Shown here piece after piece: positions 25,651 through 32,913 of a stretch of DNA of 64,000 bases (positions are counted from its first letter, which is position 1; each line of letters opens with the position of its first letter). The notes under the pieces are model-generated. The model worked only from the letters and a program-made list of their open reading frames with translations, made no database searches and was not told the origin of the DNA. Source of the stretch: an uncultured Bacteroidales bacterium (lineage in GTDB: Bacteria; Bacteroidota; Bacteroidia; Bacteroidales; Bacteroidaceae); NCBI GenBank assembly GCA_902788315.1, contig CADAJS010000009.1, positions 1-64,000 on the forward strand. Reading direction: 5' to 3'. A program made the translations under genes and the position numbers.

Positions 25651-26145
25651 ATGTCGAAGATAGAGATCACCAAGAATAATCCCCCCTCTCCTCTCTCCCC
25701 TCTCCCCGGAGAGGGGCCGGGGGTGAGGCTTTCCGTGGGTGAAACCTCCCTCGCCTCTCACGGTATCAAACCCACCGCCATGCGGCTCTTGGTCTATGAC
25801 GAACTGGAACGGGCACGCAGGCCGCTCTCTCTGCGCGAACTGGAAGAACGTATGGTGACGGCCGACCGCAGCACCATCTTCCGTACACTCACGCTCTTTC
25901 TCGACCGCCACATCGTCCACGGCATCGAGGACGGCAGCGGAACGCTGCTCTATGAGTTGTGCCGCGGCGAGGAAGAGTGTACACCGGAAGACCATCATCC
26001 ACACTTCTATTGCGAACGCTGCCAGCGAACCTTCTGCCTCGACGACGTGCACATCCCGCAAGTGCCGCTCCCCGAGGGTTTCACCCCCCTGTCCATCAAC
26101 TACATGATCCACGGGCTCTGTCCCGACTGCCTACGCCGCAGTTGA
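25651..26145 (+). CDS. Fur-family transcriptional regulator with repeat-derived insert
   Basis: 164-residue metal-dependent repressor of the Fur/Zur/PerR family. The DNA-binding domain begins at LASHGIKPTAMRLLVYDEL (~residue 34) and includes DRSTIFRTLTLFLD. The C-terminal domain has two zinc CxxC motifs, CERC and CPDC, as well as HHPHFYC. Which metal or signal it senses is not clear; the acidic EEECTPEDHH stretch suggests a Zur-like member. Residues 11-28 (PPSPLSPLPGEGPGVRLS) are not typical of the family: they are a translation of the 56-bp repeat core in inverted orientation. If translation instead begins at a GTG at 25735, that peptide would be excluded. Confidence 0.88.
   Translation: MSKIEITKNNPPSPLSPLPGEGPGVRLSVGETSLASHGIKPTAMRLLVYDELERARRPLSLRELEERMVTADRSTIFRTLTLFLDRHIVHGIEDGSGTLLYELCRGEEECTPEDHHPHFYCERCQRTFCLDDVHIPQVPLPEGFTPLSINYMIHGLCPDCLRRS
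25681..25734. repeat. Inverted copy of the 56-bp repeat inside the Fur gene
   Basis: GGAGAGGGGCCGGGGGTGAG plus flanks is the reverse complement of the repeat unit at 25561-25590. The frame stays open through it. Confidence 0.85.
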
Positions 26146-26204
26146 GAAAAGATGAAACCGTAGGACGGCAAGCGTTGCCACGAACTTCAGCAAACATAAT
26201 CGCT
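26146..26204. repeat. Repeat element A, one-unit form
   Basis: Starts GAAAAGATGAAACCGTAGG immediately after the Fur stop codon, contains one 22-bp unit (26173-26194, CGTTGCCAC...CTTCAGCAAA) and ends CATAATCGCT. The same layout with five units is at 26689-26835. Confidence 0.8.
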
Positions 26205-26505
26205 CCTGACTTCGGCGGTTTTAACATCTCCAAGAGAATAACCATCTTGAAACTCCGATAAACAGAGCATTTTGCTCGGTGACTTGGGTGACTCTGGAGG
26301 TTTGCAGTTTTTTTCGCCTCCGTTTTTTAGTGATGCTACACAAGGGCTATGACGAGAGTACTTTTGCCCTTGACAGCATGGAGGGTGATGGTGTCAGGCC
26401 AAGGATTTGTTTGATTTTTACCATAGCTGATATATGATTTGTTTCTACGATATTTAATTATTCCCAACAGACTTCTTCCTTCGCTCTACCCATACCCTAT
26501 CCTGA

Positions 26506-26549
26506 CCTTGGCTACACCTTGGCTACACCTTGGGTACACCTTGGGTAGA
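26506..26549. repeat. Four tandem 11-bp repeats
   Basis: Consecutive copies of CCTTGGSTACA with exact 11-bp spacing, about one helical turn per unit, which would place each copy on the same face of the DNA. They lie just downstream of the minus-strand promoter-like box at 26567. Confidence 0.85.
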
Positions 26550-26566
26550 GTATGTGATATCCGCGA

Positions 26567-26574
26567 CAAAGGTA
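26567..26574 (-). promoter_or_regulatory. Promoter-like -7 box without a gene
   Basis: Minus-strand TACCTTTG, identical to the best promoters in the window, but no minus-strand gene follows for more than 1 kb (the facing genes are on the plus strand). No clear -33 box. Confidence 0.4.
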
Positions 26575-26688
26575 TAAAAAATCCATGAAATAGGAAAGAA
26601 AGGGTGATAATTTTACTGACAAGTACCTCTTTATTTCCAGAATTGCCAACTGGTACGCGTCAACTGGGTGACGCATCGCCGAAGTCAG

Positions 26689-26835
26689 GAAAAGATAAAA
26701 CCGTAGGAGAGCAAGCATTGCCACAAACTTCAGCAAACGTTGCCACAAACTTCAGCAAACGTTGCCACAAACTTCAGCAAATGTCGCCACGAACTTCAGC
26801 AAGTGTCGCCACGATCTTCAGCAAACATAATCGCT
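26689..26835. repeat. Repeat element A, five-unit form
   Basis: GAAAAGATAAAACCGTAGG, then five tandem 22-bp units (26716-26825), then CATAATCGCT. Units 1-3 are nearly identical; units 4 and 5 carry CGCCACGA changes. Compared with 26146-26204 it differs chiefly in unit number. Confidence 0.88.
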
Positions 26836-26845
26836 TTATGGAATG

Positions 26846-26871
26846 CCATCCCCCGGAAAGTGAGGGGATGG
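26846..26871 (-). terminator. Candidate terminator of the envelope cluster
   Basis: Stem CCATCCCC (26846-26853) and GGGGATGG (26864-26871) with a 10-nt loop, 25 bp after the stop of the DUF1573 gene. No long T-run, so moderate support. Confidence 0.45.
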
Positions 26872-26895
26872 GAATAGAAAGCCGGTTCTTCGGGC

Positions 26896-27300
26896 TCAGT
26901 CTTTCAGCTCGGCACGGATACGGATGCGGGTGTAGTCCATGCGGGAGGATCCCCGCGGACTGTCGCTGCGATAGAACAGCGTGATGACGTTGCCCACCAC
27001 GCCGCGATCGTCCAGTTCCTTGGCATGGAAGGTGACGCGAATCTTCACCTTCTTGCCAGGCTTTACGGCTTTCTTGGGCAACTGCACCTCGGCACATGGG
27101 CATCGCGTCTCGGCATGGTCGAAGACGAGCGGTTCGGTACCCGCGTTGCGCCCCTCGAACACCACCTTGCGGCTCTCCTCACGGCTCACACTGAGCACTC
27201 CGGCATCGCCCAGCTGCTCGCTAAACACAAGACGAGGCTGTGCCGCAGCCCGCAGGCTGCAGCACAGCAAGAGAAGTATCATGTTTCGGAATTGCTTCAT
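26896..27300 (-). CDS. Small secreted DUF1573 protein
   Basis: 134 residues: signal peptide (to AAA, with Gln following) and a DUF1573 domain, a beta-sandwich of the ASH/MSP-like class common in Bacteroidetes envelope proteins. Support: VFEGRNAGTEPLVFDHAETRCPCAEV, with the CPC pair typical of the family, and KKVKIRVTFHAKE. It is the last gene of the seven-gene minus-strand envelope cluster, 44 bp after the large lipoprotein gene, but it could equally be an independent gene. Function unknown. Confidence 0.82.
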   Translation of the reverse strand: MKQFRNMILLLLCCSLRAAAQPRLVFSEQLGDAGVLSVSREESRKVVFEGRNAGTEPLVFDHAETRCPCAEVQLPKKAVKPGKKVKIRVTFHAKELDDRGVVGNVITLFYRSDSPRGSSRMDYTRIRIRAELKD

Positions 27301-27344
27301 TCCACACTCAATCTAATGAAATAATCAACCTTAATCCCACATCC

Positions 27345-29774
27345 TCACTTAATAGATATAGCCTGCTCATTGCCATGGTTGGTATCCGTCTCCCAGTCGT
27401 CCATGTCGCTGGTCAAGCGGAGAGTCTCCTTGTTCACATCACGCATGTGGACGAAGTGTTCTTTACCTTCCTTGTCGATGTAATACACGAGAGCAGTTAC
27501 CTCTATGTCCTCGTCGCCGGGCGTCTTCATATTATAGGACAGGAGGATGTTGTTCTTCTGAACCTGCTTCTTCACAGGGAACTTCGTGCGCTCGAGCAAT
27601 GTCTCACGCCAATCTCCTTTCTTGTGGCCATCATAAGATTCGCGGAAATAGCCCTTCACCTCAAGTTCCACGCCCCACTCCTGCCAGTTCGCCTGTTTCT
27701 CGAGGTTATTCATGAGCACGCGCAGCCTCACACCATAGTGCTCGTAGTCCCCTGCGTCCTTTTCAAAGCTGATCTGGTAGAATTTCTGGAATGTGAGTAT
27801 GGGATACTCGGAATCTTCTCCCACCAACTTGCATATCACATCGCTATTTTCGTCTCCGACTACATCGCCAGTCTTCTTATACCTCACAAACGGGCGGGCT
27901 GTATAATAGCATCCTGCTTTGTAATCGGCATCCTCGAAAGTGAAGCTATACGTCTGCTTATTCTTCGCGATAAGCTGCTTTGGAAGTGCATCTCCCACCC
28001 ATTCGGGATCCTTTCCCTTCTGCTCGCGGAAGATGCGGCAGATTACCTCATAATCGCTTATCAGTACATACTTCAGAGCGTTTAAGTCGGCAATACGGAA
28101 ACTGGCCTTGATCTCAGCAGAAGGTTCTCCACCTTGTTCATTCAGCGTAAAACTACCCTTCGGTTGGTCGAACGTGGGACTCATAGGCACCGTCACCGGT
28201 CCCAACAGATTTATCTCAGCTGGAACGCCAGGAATCTTAGTTTCTACGCGCGCCCATTCTTTTCCTCCCGGCGACTGGGCAAAGGCCCTTATCTTCGGCT
28301 TCAGATACACGCTGAAAGAGCCTCCGTCTTGTGGCTGAATGGGCAGATGAAGCCCTATTGTGTACTTCACGCCAACCTCCGCACCGATGCCCAACCCGAA
28401 GTTGCCGCCCGTCGTGGCAAAACCGGCCAAGGCTTCCACGGATGCTTCTATACCGAAAGAACCATATAAGTCGAACTTGGGAACCTTGAAACCGTTGTTT
28501 TCCTCTTTTGCTGTCCTATATATTTTTTTTGTCAGTTTACCATCCTGATACTCTACCTCCTTGTGTACCTTAGCAAGTTCTTTGGTCGTCTTCAATTCGC
28601 CAACCAAGTCTACGGTGACTTTCACATTCGGCTGGATGCGGACGAAGAACTCCACTGCCGTGATGACCGGGAGCGGCACATGAATCATGAAGTTGGAACA
28701 GGAGAGCGCCTTCTTGTTATTCTTGACTCTCTCGTACCACCCTTCATTTATCTTGTCGTAGATTTTCGAATAGGCACTCTTGAGTGTCTTCGTCTCATTG
28801 GCCGACCAGAGAGATTTCTCCCAGCCGACGCTGAGGGTCGTCGTTATGCTGGCCGACTCGTCATAGCAATCGTAGAGATAGTCCTGCCCGCCCGATACTT
28901 TCTGGATATGGTGTACGGTGGTCTCTTCGTGATAGGTTACTTCCAGACTTCCCTTCCAATCTCCAGTACCTCGTTTGATGTCGAAGAGTTCTCGCAGTCG
29001 TTTCGTAGTAATCTTGAAAATCTTAATATTCTTCGATGTCTTGTCTGTCTTATCGACATCCGAGGGCTTATAGTCCTTGTCGCCTTCGTCGCCTTCCTCC
29101 ACCTCCTCATCATCTCCAAAAAAGCTCCAGCGAGTCTCAGCCTCTGACTGCCGCCACTCCAGCATCTTGCGTGCCTGGATGCGGCGACGAATCTCGGCCT
29201 CCTTGCGCTCCACGATGTCCTGTCCCATCATGGACCAGTCGGTGAAGATGCTGTCCGTGTCGCCATTCTCGTTGATCATGCCCTGCTCCTCGAGATACTC
29301 CTGAGCGTCGAAGTCCATTCCCTGGACATAATTGAAATTGATATCCACATCCAGCTGCTTGAACACGGCACTGTTGGGCCGGCGCGAGGTGACCATGCGG
29401 TACATGCCGTTCTCCCGCGTCAGGGAGATGACCTGCGAACAGAGACCGCGACGCAGATGCTCGTTACATCCCATGGAGATGTACTGACCCTCGGGGACGA
29501 GCAGCTCACGGGGAATATTGTCGGTAAAGTAGAGGATGCTGTCGCCCTCCACTTTCACTAAGAAGTTCATAGCCTCCTGATGCAGCACACGGGTGCTGTC
29601 GCCGTACTGGAAGGTGACGTCGCCAAACTCGGTCTTCTGCGTATAGGGCTCGTCGAAACCGACTTCTTCGAGATTGACCTTTTCTTCCTCTTCTGTGTCG
29701 ATGTCCTCCATCATGAGGGTACAGCTCCCAAGCAGGAGGGAGAGGAGCATGGGGAGATAAGCAAGGCGTTTCAT
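27345..29774 (-). CDS. Large lipoprotein of the TANFOR cluster
   Basis: 809-residue lipoprotein: lipobox LLGSC with Cys18, followed by a strongly acidic stretch (MEDIDTEEEEK) of a kind often found on surface-exposed lipoproteins. Residues ~230-260 are a charged low-complexity linker. The region ~430-500 is Gly-rich beta structure (FATTGGNFGLGIGAEVGVKY) resembling the central part of the giant protein encoded upstream. Residues ~530-790 look like several beta-sandwich modules. No known domain assigned with confidence. The 3' half of the gene is more A/T-rich than most of the window. I start at MKRLAY (29774), which puts the lipobox in the right place. Confidence 0.8.
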   Translation of the reverse strand: MKRLAYLPMLLSLLLGSCTLMMEDIDTEEEEKVNLEEVGFDEPYTQKTEFGDVTFQYGDSTRVLHQEAMNFLVKVEGDSILYFTDNIPRELLVPEGQYISMGCNEHLRRGLCSQVISLTRENGMYRMVTSRRPNSAVFKQLDVDINFNYVQGMDFDAQEYLEEQGMINENGDTDSIFTDWSMMGQDIVERKEAEIRRRIQARKMLEWRQSEAETRWSFFGDDEEVEEGDEGDKDYKPSDVDKTDKTSKNIKIFKITTKRLRELFDIKRGTGDWKGSLEVTYHEETTVHHIQKVSGGQDYLYDCYDESASITTTLSVGWEKSLWSANETKTLKSAYSKIYDKINEGWYERVKNNKKALSCSNFMIHVPLPVITAVEFFVRIQPNVKVTVDLVGELKTTKELAKVHKEVEYQDGKLTKKIYRTAKEENNGFKVPKFDLYGSFGIEASVEALAGFATTGGNFGLGIGAEVGVKYTIGLHLPIQPQDGGSFSVYLKPKIRAFAQSPGGKEWARVETKIPGVPAEINLLGPVTVPMSPTFDQPKGSFTLNEQGGEPSAEIKASFRIADLNALKYVLISDYEVICRIFREQKGKDPEWVGDALPKQLIAKNKQTYSFTFEDADYKAGCYYTARPFVRYKKTGDVVGDENSDVICKLVGEDSEYPILTFQKFYQISFEKDAGDYEHYGVRLRVLMNNLEKQANWQEWGVELEVKGYFRESYDGHKKGDWRETLLERTKFPVKKQVQKNNILLSYNMKTPGDEDIEVTALVYYIDKEGKEHFVHMRDVNKETLRLTSDMDDWETDTNHGNEQAISIK

Positions 29775-29782
29775 ATTACAGT

Positions 29783-29812
29783 TCATTGTTCAAAGTTCAT
29801 AGTTCATAGTTA
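29783..29812. repeat. 9-bp tandem repeat upstream of the large lipoprotein gene
   Basis: Variants of AGTTCATAG (plus strand) over 30 bp between two lipoprotein genes. Confidence 0.6.
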
Positions 29813-29836
29813 TCTCACGTGAAAGGCATGTGCTGG

Positions 29837-30526
29837 CTATTCGAATCGCAGCTCGATGGGCTTGCTGGGCGTGCCGTGGCTCTCGCCGTCGAAGGGGATG
29901 CTGAAGGGTGTCATCGTCTCCTGCACCTGCAGCGTGCGAGGATTATAGGCACGGAAGGTGATTTCCTCGCCGGGACTGTCTCTCGAGACATAGAAGTCGT
30001 CGCTCCAGATGCGGAACCGATAGAGCGTGCGCTCCTCGTTCATCGGGACGGCCAAGCCGCGCGGCTCGCCGTCGCTGAAAGCGCTGAAGAGCATCTTGCC
30101 GGCCGGAGCCAGACCGCCAGAGAGGATGTGGGCATAGACCACCATGTCGTTGACGTACTGATGGTCCATCACATCATCCCACCGAGGCATGACGACCACC
30201 ACACAGCTGTCCGAAATGGCATGGCTCACGGAGACGGCTACCACCATCGTCTCGCCCTCGTCGGCAGCAAAGATGGTGTCGTTCTGCACGCCCACCACCT
30301 CGTCGTTCGCGCTGTACATGTACAGCGTGGCGTTACTCACCGTGTCGGGATAGATATAGGGAGCCAGGAAGAACGTGTCGCCCTTCATCACATAGACGGT
30401 GTCGTAATTGAACTGCATGCTGATTACCTGCTGCGTGATGGGGTCGAACTCCATGTCGATAAGCCCGCAGCTGGTCACCATGCCCACGAGGCAGAAGCAG
30501 ATTAGCTTGGAAAGTCGGTATTTCAT
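29837..30526 (-). CDS. Small lipoprotein of the TANFOR cluster
   Basis: 229 residues with lipobox VTSC (Cys20), then a predicted beta-rich ectodomain. The segment SANDEVVGVQNDTIFAADEGETMVVAVS resembles a bacterial Ig-like (Big_2 type) repeat in its pattern, though one copy is weak evidence. Ile- and Val-rich strands continue to the end. Its place between the FN3-type protein and the large lipoprotein suggests it is a component of the same surface assembly. The start MKYRLS is preferred over an ATG eight codons upstream because it leaves a compact signal. Confidence 0.75.
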   Translation of the reverse strand: MKYRLSKLICFCLVGMVTSCGLIDMEFDPITQQVISMQFNYDTVYVMKGDTFFLAPYIYPDTVSNATLYMYSANDEVVGVQNDTIFAADEGETMVVAVSVSHAISDSCVVVVMPRWDDVMDHQYVNDMVVYAHILSGGLAPAGKMLFSAFSDGEPRGLAVPMNEERTLYRFRIWSDDFYVSRDSPGEEITFRAYNPRTLQVQETMTPFSIPFDGESHGTPSKPIELRFE

Positions 30527-30611
30527 ATCATTCCGTATTATCGCGTTCAATGTTCATAGTTCTATATCCTTTTCGGCAGGCAAGGCATCGGTGCCCGCCT
30601 CCGTCCACGGC

Positions 30612-32891
30612 TCACTCTCCGTTCGCAGGCTTGGGCCGCGAGACGCTCACCTTGTTGGAGACCAGACTCTCGCGTCCGTCCTTAAACTGCAGCTTGATAT
30701 AGTATTCCTCGCTCTGGCCGGGAGCCAGCATGGAGGAGCGGCGCTCCTTCGTGTTGGCAGGCACGGAGATGTGGAACTGGAAGCTGTCGTCGCGCGGACC
30801 CTTGCGGTAGATACAGATGTACCAGTCGCCCTCCACGGCCTGGCCCTCGTTGATTTCCCATGTGAGGCGCGTCTCGTGGCTCTCGCTCAGATAAGCACCT
30901 TCGAGACGGACGGGTATCTGCTGGATGCGGGGACCCTGGTAGGTGATGGTGAAGAGGAGGCTCAGACCGCTGGAAATGTCGAAGCAGGAGAAGGACTCCA
31001 CGCAGTACTGATAGTCCTGCTTGCGGTTGTAGGCTGGGTGATCGTGGTACTCGAGCACATTATCGGCGGCCCGGATGGAGTCGGCCGAGAAGATGCCCAG
31101 GGTGTCCCATTTCTCCTCGCCGCGCAGACGGCGCATGAGCACGTGGCGATCCATAATCTGCTCGTTGCTGCACGCCCACTTCATGTGGATGCCTGCCGAG
31201 TCGGCGCTCGACTCCAGCAGGTGGGCCACCTGGGGCTTCAGCCGTGTGGGACGCAGCACCTGGAGCTGGACGTCTGGGCTCTGGTTGGTCGAGTAGTCTA
31301 TCGCGCGTACCTTATAATATATATACTTCTGGTTGACGTCCATGGCCACGGTATCGACATAGCGCGGCTCCTTCAGCTTGCCCTCGTTGAGGACAACGAA
31401 GCTGTGGGTGGTATCGTTGGCAAAGAGCACTTCATAGTACTCGATGTCGTCGTCAAGCGTGTCCGGTTCCCACGTCAGCGTGATGGTGCCGTCCTCGATG
31501 CTGGCCTCGGCCTTGAAGTTACGCATGGGCGAGGGAGCCTTCACGTCCTTGATCTGCACCATGCGAGGGATGGAGTAGGAGACGTTCTGTGCCGTGTCAT
31601 AGGCAGCCACGAGCACCATACCCGTGCTGTAGCCCGTCACGTCGCAGGTGTAGGTGGTGTCGGTGGGGGGAATCAGCTCCTTGTTGAGCGTCTTCCACTC
31701 CTTGCCGGTATGGCGTTCGTTGTAGTAAAGCAGGTTGAATCCCGTGAAGTCAGCCTCGATGGTATCCTTCTCGAAGTGGAAGGTGGCCATCACCTGCTTG
31801 GAGAGGTCGGTGCTGTCCTGGCGGTCGATCTCCACCAGCACCAGCTCGGGTGCCCGCGGTGCATCCATATCGGGTACGCGGACGCTCAGCACGGGCGAGG
31901 GCTTGGTGAGGTCGCCGAAGGGGTCGTGTCCCATGATGCGGTACTCATAGTCTCCCGGCTCGGGCACCAGGTCGCCATAGAAGCAGTCGAGCGAGTCGGG
32001 CAGTTCCTGTCCGTCCGTGATGGGCTGCATGTTCCAGTAGGGCAGGTCGTTCACGCGCGTCCACTCCGTCTCGCCCTTGCGGCGGCGGTCAATCTCGTAG
32101 CTGGAGATGCCACGGTCTTCCCACCAGAGGCGCACCTGGCAGTGGGAGACGATCGAGTCGCCCATCTCAATGTCGTATTCGGGGCGCAGGTAGCGCTCGT
32201 TCTTCACCGAGAGCACCGCCGGGGCGATGATGAGCTGCATCGTGGTGTCGTACTCGACGGGGCGCACGATGTACTCATACTCATGTCCCGGGCGGACGTT
32301 GGTGTCCACCCATCGCATGGCCATGTTCTGTGCCAGGTCGCGGCGCCACTCTGCCACCAACATACGGAAGGCCTGATTGGTCTGCTGGTCCTGATAGATG
32401 TCATAGAACGAACCTAAGGTGCCCGGAGCAGCTTTCGTCTGGTCGGGGCGCAGGCCGCTCTTGCTGTACATGATACCCATGGCCATGCGTGCCATGCTGT
32501 CTTCCTTGGCGTATGCGGCCTCGAACTGCTCCAGTGTCCAGGGGCGCAGGTTGGTGACCAGCGTGTCGCAGAAGGGGTCGCCCCCCTCCGGGCTGTAGTC
32601 GTAGCGCACCACCATCACGCCCACGTCGTCCAGCGTGCGCTGGGTCACGTAGTCCTCGGCACCCCATCGCAGCACGATGCTGTCGCCGTAGGAGCGGGCC
32701 AGCAGGTGGATACCCGCCTGGATGAGGCCGTACTGTTTCGGCTCGGACAGGGAGTCCGTGTCGGCCGGCGCCGCCGGCGGATTGTCATCCGGCCGGGCGT
32801 GCATGGCATATCCCATGCCCCTCGAGGGGACAAAAAGCAAGAACAAACTCAGAGAAAAGATGGTGGCCAATGCCTTATTGATTCGTTTCAT
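30612..32891 (-). CDS. Secreted fibronectin-type-III-like protein
   Basis: 759 residues with a signal peptide (hydrophobic ~8-27). The rest appears to be a chain of four to six beta-sandwich modules: SPSPVLSVRVPDMDAPRAPELV, KDVKAPSPMRNFKAEASIEDGTITLTWEPDT and LKPQVAHLLESSADSAGIHMKW all match FN3 boundaries (proline-rich linker, buried Trp). There is no lipobox, no T9SS sorting signal and no membrane segment after the signal peptide. It lies 22 bp after the giant protein gene, so the two are almost certainly cotranscribed. Probably a periplasmic or cell-surface partner of the giant protein. Confidence 0.8.
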   Translation of the reverse strand: MKRINKALATIFSLSLFLLFVPSRGMGYAMHARPDDNPPAAPADTDSLSEPKQYGLIQAGIHLLARSYGDSIVLRWGAEDYVTQRTLDDVGVMVVRYDYSPEGGDPFCDTLVTNLRPWTLEQFEAAYAKEDSMARMAMGIMYSKSGLRPDQTKAAPGTLGSFYDIYQDQQTNQAFRMLVAEWRRDLAQNMAMRWVDTNVRPGHEYEYIVRPVEYDTTMQLIIAPAVLSVKNERYLRPEYDIEMGDSIVSHCQVRLWWEDRGISSYEIDRRRKGETEWTRVNDLPYWNMQPITDGQELPDSLDCFYGDLVPEPGDYEYRIMGHDPFGDLTKPSPVLSVRVPDMDAPRAPELVLVEIDRQDSTDLSKQVMATFHFEKDTIEADFTGFNLLYYNERHTGKEWKTLNKELIPPTDTTYTCDVTGYSTGMVLVAAYDTAQNVSYSIPRMVQIKDVKAPSPMRNFKAEASIEDGTITLTWEPDTLDDDIEYYEVLFANDTTHSFVVLNEGKLKEPRYVDTVAMDVNQKYIYYKVRAIDYSTNQSPDVQLQVLRPTRLKPQVAHLLESSADSAGIHMKWACSNEQIMDRHVLMRRLRGEEKWDTLGIFSADSIRAADNVLEYHDHPAYNRKQDYQYCVESFSCFDISSGLSLLFTITYQGPRIQQIPVRLEGAYLSESHETRLTWEINEGQAVEGDWYICIYRKGPRDDSFQFHISVPANTKERRSSMLAPGQSEEYYIKLQFKDGRESLVSNKVSVSRPKPANGE

Positions 32892-32913
32892 ATCTTCGTA
32901 TTATTTTAGAGAC

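Larger units (their letters stand above)
26205..26689. mobile_element. Possible MITE-like segment with 13-bp terminal inverted repeats
   Basis: This 485-bp stretch begins CCTGACTTCGGCG (26205-26217) and ends with the exact reverse complement (26677-26689). It lies between the two copies of repeat element A and contains no convincing gene. Inside are a GGAGG/CCTCC stem with T-run (26296-26328, possible terminator for the Fur transcript), four 11-bp repeats and a promoter-like box. A non-autonomous transposable element or relic fits, but without other copies this is a guess. Confidence 0.35.

Noticed and set aside
25564..26112. Minus-strand reading frame opposite the Fur gene
   Set aside because: The plus strand has clear CxxC motifs and a DNA-binding domain; the minus frame is repeat-derived.
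26689..26835. CRISPR array
   Set aside because: The 22-bp units are directly joined with no spacers, and there are no cas genes.
26512..26984. Small genes in the repeat region on either strand
   Set aside because: The possible products are translations of the repeats, with no domain or start context.
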